From: a virus
DNA: 41,905 nt
IMG/VR virus record: IMGVR_UViG_3300010371_001397
Span: 1 to 41,905 of that record
Direction: 5' to 3' (one strand)
Made by a program: the position numbers and the translations under genes. This document shows positions 31,369 to 40,900 of this stretch, piece after piece. Numbering within the stretch: the stretch's first letter is position 1; the number at the start of each line of letters is the position of its first letter. The notes below the pieces were generated by a model. The model did not search any database. It had not been told where the DNA came from and saw only the letters and a program-made list of their open reading frames with translations.

Positions 31369-32169
31369 ATGCAGAACTATGTACATCGGGGGGAAACCCT
31401 CACCGTCACCGCGCCCTACACCGTCGTCACCGGGCAGGGCGTTCTTGCTGGAAACATCTTCGGCGTCGCGGTCTTCAGTGCGGCTTCAGGCGCCTCGCTG
31501 GAGATCGTCACGTGGGGTGTTTACGACCTCGCGAAGGATGCCAGCACGTTCAATCCCGGCGACAAGGTTTACTGGGACAACGTCAACCTCGTGGCCACGT
31601 CGGCTCCGCCCGCATCGCCTTCCACGACTCCCGGCAACCGCGAGATCGGCGTCGCCGACCTGATTCAGGCGAGCGGAGTCAACGCGCCGGGTGGTCTGAC
31701 CGGCGACCCGACCGTCCGGGTACGCCTGAACGTCTGCTCCATTGGTCTGGTGTCTTCGTCCGACATGGACCCCGGCCTGTTGCAGAAGATTACGGTCGTG
31801 TTGACCGCTGCGCAGATCGAGGCCATGAATGGCACGCCGGTTAACATCATACCCGCGCCGCTCGCGGGGCAGGTCGTGGTGCCCGACCAATTCATCATTC
31901 AGACGAAACCGGGCGGAACGAACTTCACCGGCGGCGGTGCGGTGACGTTCCAGTATCACGGGACCAGCATCAATCCGCACGCGGGCAACCTCGCGGCGGC
32001 GACTGTGAATAGCGGAACGCCGACTGTCAACGTGCTGGCTCCTCCTTCGGCGGCCTACCAGCCTCCCGCAGCGACCGGCATCGATATCACCAACGGTACG
32101 GCGGCGTTCGCAACCGGCAACGGCACGCTGGTCGTGACCGCGTTCTACAGCATCATCACACTCGGGTAA
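31369..32169 (+). CDS. DUF2190 capsid-associated protein
   Basis: A 266-residue protein. The first 110 residues are DUF2190-type: YVHRGETLTVTAPYTVVTGQ, a beta-rich start, then GVAVFSAASGA, V-Y-D-L-A-K-D and GDKVYWDN, ending in IGVADL. The family is linked to head decoration or capsid structure, in the place of lambda gpD. The C-terminal half is Gly/Thr/Pro-rich beta sequence, longer than the family minimum, and may project from the capsid. AAGGAG precedes the ATG. It directly follows the capsid gene. Confidence 0.85.
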   Translation: MQNYVHRGETLTVTAPYTVVTGQGVLAGNIFGVAVFSAASGASLEIVTWGVYDLAKDASTFNPGDKVYWDNVNLVATSAPPASPSTTPGNREIGVADLIQASGVNAPGGLTGDPTVRVRLNVCSIGLVSSSDMDPGLLQKITVVLTAAQIEAMNGTPVNIIPAPLAGQVVVPDQFIIQTKPGGTNFTGGGAVTFQYHGTSINPHAGNLAAATVNSGTPTVNVLAPPSAAYQPPAATGIDITNGTAAFATGNGTLVVTAFYSIITLG

Positions 32170-32174
32170 GTCTG

Positions 32175-32501
32175 GTGTCCAGTTGGTCCGCAATCGACGC
32201 GGCGGCGAACGTCGTCATGCAGCAAACGTTCGGCGAGCCGGTCGTGTATCAGCCGGTGCAGGCAGGGACTGCGGTGGGCGATCCGTTGACGATCACCGCA
32301 GTCCGGCACGCCCGTGTCCGGGAGGAGTCGGGCGCACTGGCGAACTTCGAAGAAATCTCGGTGAATCCGCTGGATCTCCCGAATCCACCGGTAAAGGGCG
32401 ATTGGGTAACCGCGTGGGGTGCGCAGTATGTGGTGACGACAGTGCGCCAGGCCGATGCCTACGGGATGATCGCGCTGGCGCTATTACAGCGCGCTGGCTG
32501 A
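32175..32501 (+). CDS. Head-tail joining protein (gpFII-like)
   Basis: A 108-residue protein after the capsid genes with a GTG start. The sequence (MQQTFGEPVVYQPVQAGTAV, then FEEISVNPLDLPNPPVKGDW, Y-V-V-T-T-V-R-Q) has the beta-rich pattern and N-terminal F-G-E-P-V-x-Y-x-P motif of small lambda FII-type head-tail joining proteins. Its last 18 bases overlap the 3' end of the minus-strand FRG gene. Confidence 0.7.
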   Translation: MSSWSAIDAAANVVMQQTFGEPVVYQPVQAGTAVGDPLTITAVRHARVREESGALANFEEISVNPLDLPNPPVKGDWVTAWGAQYVVTTVRQADAYGMIALALLQRAG

Positions 32502-33254
32502 AACTTCTTTTGGAGTCGATGGATCTTCCACTCCAGGTGAGTCCGATTCAAATGGCGACGAGATCGCGTGCTGCCAACGAATTCGTGCCGCGAGGCCGTC
32601 AACATCGGGAAACAAGGAAGACGCATGGACGCCAGTTCGAAAAAGCTCGTAACGCAAGTGGGCCTTGCGCTTAGCCGGGACCCGCATGTATTCGACGCGC
32701 CACTTGCCGATTAAAGCCTGGTCAAGCGGAATCTCCAACGCAGCGCACGCGACGAAGAGTCCTTCCTGAGCCCGGATACGTGGTGTCACGATGTTTGGGT
32801 AGTACTTGACCGGAGAAGTAAGGTCGAACGGAGATACAGAACGAACGGATTCCGAAGCCTTGTTAAGCGCTCGAAGGGCAAAAACTTGGCCATCAACTTC
32901 CGTGTTGGCCTCCACAGCAAAATACAGGGCGACTAAGGGATTGTACGTCCAATCGAGTAAGTGCGTTGGCAAACCGTGATGCTGCGCAAGGGAGAGCCAT
33001 TCCCAATCGTCAGCCGGTACCGTCGAAAGAAATCCGTGGGACTCCCTTCGGAAAATATCAAACAGACTCCGTTCGTATTTCTCGCGGGATTTCGATTTGT
33101 GTTGGCCCCGACCGACCGACGGGATGAGCTTGTAGTTGATGTCTGAATGGCCCCGAAATACCCAATGCCCACGGGCTTCCGCAAAGTAGGAGCGGGAAGC
33201 GTGGTCTAAGAACGTCTTAACTGAATCGACTTCGAGAATGTGATCCAAATCCAA
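32484..33254 (-). CDS. FRG-domain protein (cargo gene in the head-tail module)
   Basis: A 256-residue protein of the FRG family. The name-giving motif is in WVFRGHSD (31-38), followed by YKLIPSVGR (41-49) and the second conserved block SLAQHHGLPTHLLDWTYNPL (88-107) with YFAVE. The biochemical function of FRG proteins is unknown; they occur in mobile elements and phages and next to defence genes. It lies on the minus strand between the joining and tail-terminator genes, overlapping the former by 18 bases, a classic position of a lysogenic cargo gene. No signal peptide or membrane segment is visible. Confidence 0.85.
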   Translation of the reverse strand: MDLDHILEVDSVKTFLDHASRSYFAEARGHWVFRGHSDINYKLIPSVGRGQHKSKSREKYERSLFDIFRRESHGFLSTVPADDWEWLSLAQHHGLPTHLLDWTYNPLVALYFAVEANTEVDGQVFALRALNKASESVRSVSPFDLTSPVKYYPNIVTPRIRAQEGLFVACAALEIPLDQALIGKWRVEYMRVPAKRKAHLRYELFRTGVHASSLFPDVDGLAARIRWQHAISSPFESDSPGVEDPSTPKEVSASAL

Positions 33255-33283
33255 GATCAGTTTACCGTGTTCCCGAAAGCTCA

Positions 33284-33778
33284 GTGATCAATCCGAAAAC
33301 AATCCTCGGCGAGTGGGTGACGACGCTGCGAACTCTGCCGAATCTGGTCGCGGCGATCGGTGACAGCAGGCGCATCCAGTACTACACCGAGAACGCCAGC
33401 GTCTTCGGGCAGCAGACCGAGAACAATATCCGGCTGGCAATCCTGTCGATGCCGCCCGGTTCGATCCTGATCGCGTGGCAGGGTACGCGGCCCGGCAGGC
33501 TCGGCAACGCTCTCGTTTTTGTTCATGAATTCTCGCTGTACCTGCGCGCGCCCGAGGCTGCGAGCGTCGGCTACGAGGACATCTTCAACTGGCTCGTCAA
33601 CGACGTTCCGTCCAGCGGAAGTCTGAGCATGCTGCACACGGCGGTTGATCCCAACTGCGAGCCGATGGATTTCTACCTGCCCTCGGCGCAGCGCAACACG
33701 GTCGTGATCAGCGCGGACGGGGCCACGTTCGAATACTTCGAGGTTCGGGCGAACCTGATCGAATCTCAAAACCCGTAA
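33284..33778 (+). CDS. Tail terminator-like protein
   Basis: A 164-residue protein just before the tail tube gene. Its layout fits a tail terminator/completion protein: an N-terminal helix (ILGEWVTTLRTLPNLVAAIG), a strand SILIAWQGTRPGR, FVHEFSLYLRA, and a C-terminal FEVRANLIES strand. The GTG start is 29 bases from the start of the divergent FRG gene. Assignment rests on position and general pattern, not on a precise motif. Confidence 0.6.
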   Translation: MINPKTILGEWVTTLRTLPNLVAAIGDSRRIQYYTENASVFGQQTENNIRLAILSMPPGSILIAWQGTRPGRLGNALVFVHEFSLYLRAPEAASVGYEDIFNWLVNDVPSSGSLSMLHTAVDPNCEPMDFYLPSAQRNTVVISADGATFEYFEVRANLIESQNP

Positions 33779-33787
33779 GAGGTCGCA

Positions 33788-33976
33788 ATGCAGATCAAGA
33801 TCTTCATGGAGTCGCCCGCGGGCGATGTGAAAGAGGTTGTGGTGACCGATCCGAATAAGGATCTGGTTCCGCTGATGGTGGCCGGTTGGCATCAGGTCCA
33901 GATACAGGAACCGGTCGCGCAGCAGCCGGTTGCACAGGCGCCCCACCAGCACGAACAGGCGGAAGAGGAGAAGTGA
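33788..33976 (+). CDS. Small tail-region protein, unknown
   Basis: A 62-residue protein, AGAGG upstream. The first 40 residues form a beta-rich unit (MQIKIFMESPAGDVKEVVVT); the rest is Gln/Pro/His-rich (QQPVAQAPHQHEQAEEEK). It is followed directly by the tail tube gene. Function unknown. Confidence 0.6.
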   Translation: MQIKIFMESPAGDVKEVVVTDPNKDLVPLMVAGWHQVQIQEPVAQQPVAQAPHQHEQAEEEK

Positions 33977-33977
33977 A

Positions 33978-34997
33978 ATGGCAAATCTGAACGAGCTACT
34001 CATTGGTCTCGGCTATGCCGTCCAGGCGAGCATTTCGACCGCTCCCACGACGCCGGGATATTGGCGGCTGCCGAACCTGAACAAGAAGCCGTGGTCGCAG
34101 AAGGTCGTCAATGATGACGACCGGACGGAAATCGGCAAGGGTCACGAGTTCCCGACCCAGCAGTGGAAGTCACATTACGACAACGGCATCTATACGGTCG
34201 AGCGACCCGCTTCGAGCGAAATCCTCGCGCACGCGCTGGGCTTCGGCCTCGGCAACGTGGTGGTGACCGGATCGGCCGCGCCGTATACGTACACGATCAC
34301 GCCGATCAATCCGGCGACGAACTCGACGGGTCTGGAACTCCCCTACTTCCAGTTTGTGCAGCAGATTCGCCCGGGTGGCTCGTCGGTCCTCGATCAACTC
34401 TTCACCGGCTGCGCCGTGAAGAGCTGGAAACTCGCCATCAAGCAGAGTCCAGGACGCCTGAGCGCGGTCGTCACTGAGGACCTGGTGCACAGCGGCCTTT
34501 ACACGACGCCGAGCGCCGTCACCATGCCTGCACCGATGACCTGGCACGAAATGCAGTCGCCCAGTCTGACTCTGACGATCAACGGTGTCGATTATGTGGC
34601 GAGCAAGAATTTCGTATCGCTCGATATGGGTTGGGACAACAACTTCCGGCCCGGCTTCTTCCCTGGCGTCACGCTCCAGGACGGTTATGCGACTCAGGGA
34701 CGCTTCGAGATCGGCGACCGCATGGCGACGTTCAACTATGTGGCGCGCTACCAGCACGGCTCAACAGAACTCGCGACGCTGCTCGCGCTGACCACTGGCA
34801 CCGCCATTGTGGGGCTGACCTACGGCGCGAACGACACCTTCACCGGGACGTGGCAGCAGATGGCCTTCAAGGTAGTGGAACTGGGCGATGTGGATGGCAT
34901 TGTGACGGTCTCGGTGACCGGCGAGCCGCAGTACAACAGCACGAACGGCATTTTCAGTGCCGTGATTCTGAGCACCACTGGCTATATCTGCCAGTAA
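33978..34997 (+). CDS. Major tail tube protein
   Basis: A 339-residue protein with the pattern of phage tail tube proteins: an N-terminal LNELLIGLGYAVQ, an early P-T-T-P-G-Y-W-R segment, alternating beta strands (VVVTGSAAPYTYTITPINPA), the GCAVKSWKLAIKQSPGRLSA segment, and a C-terminal beta domain. The ATG at 33978 follows GAGGAG and lies just after the previous stop; an upstream in-frame start is rejected. It would polymerise to form the tail tube, consistent with a non-contractile tail, as no sheath gene is seen. Confidence 0.8.
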   Translation: MANLNELLIGLGYAVQASISTAPTTPGYWRLPNLNKKPWSQKVVNDDDRTEIGKGHEFPTQQWKSHYDNGIYTVERPASSEILAHALGFGLGNVVVTGSAAPYTYTITPINPATNSTGLELPYFQFVQQIRPGGSSVLDQLFTGCAVKSWKLAIKQSPGRLSAVVTEDLVHSGLYTTPSAVTMPAPMTWHEMQSPSLTLTINGVDYVASKNFVSLDMGWDNNFRPGFFPGVTLQDGYATQGRFEIGDRMATFNYVARYQHGSTELATLLALTTGTAIVGLTYGANDTFTGTWQQMAFKVVELGDVDGIVTVSVTGEPQYNSTNGIFSAVILSTTGYICQ

Positions 34998-35007
34998 GGA
35001 GGGCGCG

Positions 35008-35616
35008 ATGGAAGAGACGACAAAGCCTGTTTTTGACGCGACGAAGACGCTGGTGGTGCCGATCCTTTCGGGCGGCGAGAAGCGGTGCGAAGTGCGGTTT
35101 CCTTCGGACGACGAGTGGTGCGCGTGGGCGCGCCAGCAGCGGACTGTTCGGCGCTTCCTCGGGCGCGGGAAGTCGCAGAGCGAGGATCTGGACCTGCCGA
35201 AGATCAACGCGGATCTGTTTGCCAAAATCCGCACCGACAAGGATGGCCCCGAGTTCGACGACGCCGAGGCAGGGATGGTGATTGGCCGCATCGAGCGGTG
35301 CGCCGTTGCCAGCGTCGAGCGCGAGGGGATTAACTACCGGATCGAGATGAAGGTGCCCGGCGCGCGCGTGCTTCATGTGCTGCGCATGCCGACCGCGAAG
35401 GAGATGCAGGAGCACGAGCGCGGTTCGACCAGCGTCGTGGCCGCGAGGCGGTCTATCGAAACGCGGGCTTTTCTCGAACCGAGCGGCGCGCTCTACGACA
35501 AGCTCCACATCTCGCACGACGGCTACACGGGCGCGGTACCAATCGTTCACAAGTCGGCTGCGGTTTCCGAGGTGATCGCGCAGCTGGCCATCGAGGCAGA
35601 TGAAGAATCGGAATAG
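35008..35616 (+). CDS. Probable tail assembly chaperone (gpG-like)
   Basis: A 202-residue protein between tail tube and tape measure, the place of the tail assembly chaperone. It begins with VFDATKTLVVPILSGGEKRC and has a helical middle (WCAWARQQRTVRRFLGRGKS). In lambda-type phages this gene is followed by a second one made by a -1 frameshift. Here the next frame is also -1 relative to this one and opens just before the stop (see 35670), but I see no standard slippery heptamer in the short overlap. Confidence 0.55.
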   Translation: MEETTKPVFDATKTLVVPILSGGEKRCEVRFPSDDEWCAWARQQRTVRRFLGRGKSQSEDLDLPKINADLFAKIRTDKDGPEFDDAEAGMVIGRIERCAVASVEREGINYRIEMKVPGARVLHVLRMPTAKEMQEHERGSTSVVAARRSIETRAFLEPSGALYDKLHISHDGYTGAVPIVHKSAAVSEVIAQLAIEADEESE

Positions 35617-35669
35617 GCGCGCCCGGCGATTGGCCGGAAGAGCCGGGCGTTCGCTTCCTGATCCGGTCG

Positions 35670-36029
35670 GTGCTGCATCAGGGAACCCTGTGCGGGCCTG
35701 ACGAGGAGTGCCCCGAACGCGTCTTCCGCTGTCGGAAGTGCGGTTATTCGGCGCAGACGGAGTTGGATGGCTGCCCAGCGTGTGGGGCCGATTGGAAGGC
35801 TATCGACGTCACCCATGGTCCGGGCTGTCCGAAGAACCTGCTCGAGGAGGCGATGGACACGCCGAACGGTGCGGTCGTCCGGCGGTGCTTCCGCATCCTC
35901 AGCGCAAAGAAAGTCGGCCTGACGCTCACGCTGGCAGACATCACCGAGGAGGAGTTCAAGGTGCTAGAACTGATCGAGGCCGAACGCAACGAACAGATGA
36001 AGGGGGGCAACTCGCAGGTCTATAGATAG
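35670..36029 (+). CDS. Zinc-ribbon protein, second chaperone-position gene
   Basis: A 119-residue frame from the GTG at 35670. A zinc ribbon is seen as CRKC (21-24) and CPAC (35-38), followed by helical sequence (ITEEEFKVLELIEAERNEQM). The frame is open back to 35604, and that stretch (G-D-W-P-E-E-P-G-V-R-F-L-I-R-S-V-L-H-Q) looks coding too, with no standard start. So the true product may begin further left, near the ATA overlapping the previous TAG, or be a -1 frameshift fusion to the preceding protein. It ends 27 bases before the end of the facing secreted-protein gene. Function unknown. Confidence 0.55.
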   Translation: MLHQGTLCGPDEECPERVFRCRKCGYSAQTELDGCPACGADWKAIDVTHGPGCPKNLLEEAMDTPNGAVVRRCFRILSAKKVGLTLTLADITEEEFKVLELIEAERNEQMKGGNSQVYR

Positions 36030-36056
36030 GCTGCCTCCCGCCGTCCGGTCTCCATT

Positions 36057-37352
36057 CTAGGGGATCGTTCGCAAGTTAATCACGTTGGCATTCTGGGTGA
36101 CACTCAAGTAGGGATCGCTATACGTCCCCGCAAACGAAACGGTCTTGCCATCGAAGCGTGTAAACGATCCAGTCCAGGTCGCCCCGACTGGAATGGTTAC
36201 CACCTGATTGTCGCTCCAGCCAAGTTTCACCGGTTGTGACCCCGGGACGTCCACATTAATTGGCTTGGATTCCCGGAAGCTCATTGTAAAGTGGATCTTA
36301 CCGCTCGTTCCGGCGCGGTGATGCTCCGTTGAAAAACAGAGGCAGGCCGTCGTGGGGGAGCTACAATTCTTTTCAAGCCACCAATCACCACTTCGACCTT
36401 CCTTGCCTTGAGACCAATTCATGTGATACGTGACCGTGTTCGGGTCGAGTGTGTATCCCGGATCGGGGGTGGCGGTGTGTATCGCGAGATCAGCATGCTC
36501 CCCGCCGCACTTTATGTCGTCGTCGACAGACTCCTGTTTGAATTCCCCTGACGTAAATGTCTTGGTATCCGTGCCTGGCTTTGTCGTCTTATAGCTAATT
36601 ACGACGGTTCCGGCACCTGCTGGGAGCGTCGTAATCGGAACCCGAAACTCCGCCGTCCGATCACAGGAGAAAAACAACCGGCAAGTCTCTTTGTACGGTA
36701 CATGAACCTGCAAGTAGTTGGGAACAACCTTGTTCTGTGCCGAGGTGAAGAATTGGATTGGGATGTCGAAGGTCATGAAGTTGTTATTTTTGGCGACACT
36801 CGCAATCGGCTTCTTATCGTTGCCGTTGACGAGCGAGGCAACGGGCTCCAAGCCTCTTCTAACCAGATCTGTGAAATCACCATCAAACCTAATCGAAACG
36901 ACGCTTATCTGGCTGCTTACCGGGGTGAACGTTGGGTCGTAGGAGAACATGCGTGGCAAACTCTTGCTGAACGGCAGCGAATGAGAAATGCCCAGCGCCC
37001 TTCCCTCTAAATCCGCCACGTCCTTGTACGTCTTCTTCTCGAAGTCCGACAAAAGTGAGCTGAGGGAATTCACGGTCTGCTGTTCGCCAGCATTCAGCTT
37101 GCTGTAAGTCAAGTCGAGGTCCGCCTCGTATGCGGCCTTGGCTTGTGAAATTGCGAGAGAGATTTGACCGCCGGCACCGATCTCCAAAATCATTCCGCCG
37201 CCAACCGCCTTATCTACCAGCGTCTGTAACTTGTTGGCGAAGTTGTCCAGTGCCGCGCCGAGGGCGAGGCCACCGAGAGGATCTTGAGCTCTCGTGGTTG
37301 TTACAGGCACCAGAGCGATGATGCCGATTGCAATAAGCTGACGATTTATCAT
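36057..37352 (-). CDS. Secreted protein of unknown function (lysogenic cargo)
   Basis: A 431-residue protein with an N-terminal signal peptide: basic start, hydrophobic core LIAIGIIALVPV, likely cleavage after TRA (residue 22). The mature part has a helical region (about 40-125; then DFEKKTYKDVADLEGRALGI) and a long beta-rich region. The beta-rich part contains several Cys (CRLFFSC, CGG, NCSSPTTACLC) that could form disulfides, which fits export. No enzyme motif is recognised. The start ATG has AGGAG upstream on the minus strand. It is inserted between tail genes on the opposite strand and looks less GC-rich than the phage genes, so it is probably acquired cargo expressed from the lysogen. 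Confidence 0.75.
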   Translation of the reverse strand: MINRQLIAIGIIALVPVTTTRAQDPLGGLALGAALDNFANKLQTLVDKAVGGGMILEIGAGGQISLAISQAKAAYEADLDLTYSKLNAGEQQTVNSLSSLLSDFEKKTYKDVADLEGRALGISHSLPFSKSLPRMFSYDPTFTPVSSQISVVSIRFDGDFTDLVRRGLEPVASLVNGNDKKPIASVAKNNNFMTFDIPIQFFTSAQNKVVPNYLQVHVPYKETCRLFFSCDRTAEFRVPITTLPAGAGTVVISYKTTKPGTDTKTFTSGEFKQESVDDDIKCGGEHADLAIHTATPDPGYTLDPNTVTYHMNWSQGKEGRSGDWWLEKNCSSPTTACLCFSTEHHRAGTSGKIHFTMSFRESKPINVDVPGSQPVKLGWSDNQVVTIPVGATWTGSFTRFDGKTVSFAGTYSDPYLSVTQNANVINLRTIP

Positions 37353-37456
37353 GTTATTCTCCTGCCTCGCGCTCTTTGATTTTCGGTTTGGCTACCGATT
37401 TTACACTAAATCTCGATCCCGTGTGTTCTGGAGTTCTTGAATCACCTGTAATTGCC

Positions 37457-37915
37457 ATGCCCCGTTTCCAAACCGTCACTAGGAGCACCCGCTTCGTGTA
37501 TTCGCCGTACTCCGCGACCGAGATGCAGGGCTTCGGGCAGGTGCTGGCTGACTCGATCCGGGCGCGCATCCAAAGCGGGCAGAATATTTACGACCAGGCA
37601 GCCGCACCTCTGAAGCCCGGACTGACTGGTCGGCGCGGCTACCCGGATTACAAAGCGGCGCGCGGTCTGAGGCCCGTCCGCGATTGGACCTGGAGCGGAC
37701 ATACCCTGCGGTGCCTGAAGGTCCTTACCGCGAACGAGAACCGTGCGGCCATCGGGTTCCTCGACGAGGCCCTTCCGGGCCGGAGCCAGACAGCTTCACA
37801 AATTGCCTTCTACAACAATCGCCGCGAACGCCAGTGGGGTGTGTCGCAGCATGACCGCGAGGCCGTCCTCGCGGCGTTCCAGGCTCGTCCCATCGTGATG
37901 CTCAAGGCAGCGTGA
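37457..37915 (+). CDS. Tail-region protein of unknown function
   Basis: A 152-residue protein directly before the tape measure gene. The ATG at 37457 opens MPRFQTVTRSTRFVYSPYSA; an in-frame ATG at 37376 lies in the upstream region of the divergent secreted-protein gene and is rejected. The protein is basic, with an alternating helix/loop pattern (FGQVLADSIRARIQSGQNIY) and RPVRDWTWSGHTLRCLKVL. Morphogenesis or tail-completion proteins occupy this position in related phages, but I see no diagnostic motif. Confidence 0.6.
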   Translation: MPRFQTVTRSTRFVYSPYSATEMQGFGQVLADSIRARIQSGQNIYDQAAAPLKPGLTGRRGYPDYKAARGLRPVRDWTWSGHTLRCLKVLTANENRAAIGFLDEALPGRSQTASQIAFYNNRRERQWGVSQHDREAVLAAFQARPIVMLKAA

Positions 37916-37916
37916 A

Positions 37917-40900
37917 ATGGCAGATCAGGCAGAGCGAGTAATCCTCGAAGCCGAGGAGACGCCGGTACTCGAATCGGTCGGACGCGCCAACACCGCGCTC
38001 GACAGTTTCGAAAAAAAGTCCGAGTCGTCCCACGGCAAGGTGATCCGCATTTCGGATCAGACACGATCCAGCGTGCAGCGCCTGATCGCCTCCCTCGAAA
38101 AGCAGGCCGAGACTTACGGCAAGAGCGGCGTAGAGAAGCTGATCAGTCAGCGCGACCAGCTTCTTCAGCGGTACAGCCGCGAGCCGCAGGCTATCGACGC
38201 GATCACCAAATCCTACGAGCGGATGATCGCCGAGCAGAAGAAAATCGATTCTGAGGCGAAGTTCGAAGGGTTCGGCGAGAAGATCAAGCAGTTCATCGAA
38301 ACCCCGCTCGCGGGAGCGAAAAGCGCGGTTACCAGCCTTCTGACTTCCATGGGACCGTTCGGCGGCGCGATTGCGGCCGGCGCGACTGTTCTCACCGGCA
38401 TCGCACTCGCGGGATTCGAGGCAGCGAAAAGCCTCGGCGAATACGGTGTGCGAATCCGCGACGTGGAACTGCGCACGGGCCTGACCGCGAAGGAGGTAGG
38501 TCAATTCGGGTTTGCCGCGCGCGCGGCGGGCCAGGACACCACGATCTTCGAGCGGATGATGCGTGGGCTTTCGGAGGCAGCGGACGACACCTCGAAGGAG
38601 GGCGAGAAAGCGCGCACCACCCTGCAGCGGATCGGCGTCACCATGGTGGACGCCAACACGGGCGCGCTGAAGCCGACCGCGCAGGTGATGGAGGAGATCG
38701 CGGAGGGACTGAATCGGCTGCCCGCCGGATTTGAGCGCGACGCGGCAGCGCTGGCGCTTTTCAAGCGTGCTGGTGTGGAGGCGGTTCCGGTCATCTCCGA
38801 ACTCACCGAGAATCTTGAAATCGCACGCCAGAAGGGATACGGCCCGAGTGAGGACGACGTGCGGCGATTTACGGAGTACCAGCGCGAAGTGACCGAAGTC
38901 GAAATGGCATGGGAGCGGTTCACCCGCAGCATCAAGGAACCGCTGGCCGCCACCGTCTCGGTCACGTTCAAATGGCTGGGCATCGCGTCGGACATGATCA
39001 CGCTGCCGGGAAAGATTCTCACGCAGAAGCTGTTCGGCGGAAAGCCGACAGCTGACGACATCGAGATGGCGGAAACGGAAGGCTGGGGATACGGCGCGTC
39101 GATGTCCCGCAAGGCGCACGCCGATGAACAGGCGGGCATCGCGCGCAACGATCAGATGGTCGCGGCGGCGAAGGCCGCAAGCGAAAGAGGCAAGGAACTG
39201 GAGGCGGCGGAGAAGAAGCTCGCCGATCTGGAATCCCAACTGAAGACCGGCGTCATGCCATCGGTGAACGAGCCGGTTCTGAAACAGATTGGGCAGGAAC
39301 GTCAGACCATCGCCGATATCAAGGCCCGCACCGAAGCCGCGAAGGAATTGAAAGACTGGGAACGGCAGGCGGCTGAATTCGAGAAGAAAGGCGACGAATC
39401 CGAGCTATCCGCCATCGAGAAGATCTACTACCAGCGCGACCAGCTTCTGAAGCAGGCCGAGAAAGTAAAGGCCTCGGAGTCTCAGATCGCCGCGATTCGG
39501 AAGTCAGCGGACCAGCAGGCGGATGTCCTCTACAAGAAGAACGATGAGGAGTTTGAGAAGTACGCCGCTAAGCACGATGCCGAACAGCGGAAAAAGATGA
39601 TCGCGCTCATGGAACCGTCGAAGGAGCAGATGAAGGAGTGGGAGGAGGGCTTCGCTGCGCAGGAACGGATCGAAGACATCGGGGTCCAGGCGCAGCGCAC
39701 GGAGCTTCAGCGGCGCGCGGCGCGGTCGGAACGCATGGCCGAGTTGGCGGGCGGGAGCGACGAGGACATCGCGAAGCAGGCTTACGAGACACGCCTCAAG
39801 CTGGCGGTCCAGTTGGCGAACATCGAAGCCGAGCGGATATCGAAGGAAGAGAATGCGGCGAAGCGTTCCGTAATGGCGGCGCAGGCGCAGAAGGACTTGT
39901 TCGGGGAACTCGCTCAGGCGCAGGACCAGTTCGACGAGAAGCGGGCACAGATCCAGCAGAAGCTCCAGCGGCAGCGCGAGCAGGAGTTGCAGTCGCAGAT
40001 CGACGGCTTGCAGAAACAGGCCGTGAAGCTGATCGACGTTCTGTTCACGAAGCCCGCGAACTTCGGCAAGGATCTGCTGAACACGATCCACTCCGCGGTG
40101 CTGAAGCCTATCACCGAAACGCTGAGCGGCGCGGCTGCGAACGTGCTGCATCCGATCATTTACGGGTCGGACGGAAAGGGCGGCATCAACGGCCTGCTGC
40201 GCGGGACGGCGAGGGATGCAAAAGACCCGGTGCGCGTTTCCACGGACATGAACACAGCCGCGACAATGCAGAACAGCGCGGTAATGGCCGGGCTGACAGC
40301 GATCCTCGCCGCCGGTATGGGGATCGCGGCTCCGTCCGTGTCCGGTGGAACCGCCGGGTTACCTGGCGTCTCGGTTCCTTCGATCTCGGCACCCGCGTCC
40401 GTATCCGGGTCATCTGGCGTGAACCTTCCGGTCCTGACCGGTCGCAGCGAGGTGTCGCTTCCGGGGCCAATCGTCACCGGCGGTGCGGCTCCGGCCGCAA
40501 CTCCGAGCGTCGGCGACATGATGAGTCTTCCGCTGGGGACGCACGCCAGCGGCGGGATGAACCCGCTCGCAACGATTCTCGGTTCGAATTCGAAAGGCGG
40601 CACGTCGGGGCTTTACAGCTTGTTCGGCAAGGGCGGCTTCTCCAAAGCGCTCTCCAACCTCAAAGGCACGTTCTGGAACCAGGACGCATGGAACGCTTCC
40701 GACAGCAACTTCTGGGGCGGCGTGCAGGGCGTCGCGAAGTCGCCTGCGGCGGGTGCTGCCGGGATGATGCTCGCGACCAGCGGCCTGTTCGGATCGAATC
40801 GCGGGACGTGGACCGGCTCGCTCGAAGACACGGCGGGAGGCGCCCTGATCGGCGAACAGATCGGCGGACCGTGGGGAGCCGCGATTGGAGCGGCGGCGGG

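Noticed and set aside
30171-31370. Long minus-strand frame (399 codons) opposite the capsid gene
   Set aside because: It is a GC-driven shadow: His/Arg/Val-rich, no family resemblance, fully antisense to a clear capsid protein.
37902-39239. Long minus-strand frame (445 codons) opposite the tape measure gene
   Set aside because: Arg/Leu/His-rich antisense shadow of a clear coding region; no motif.
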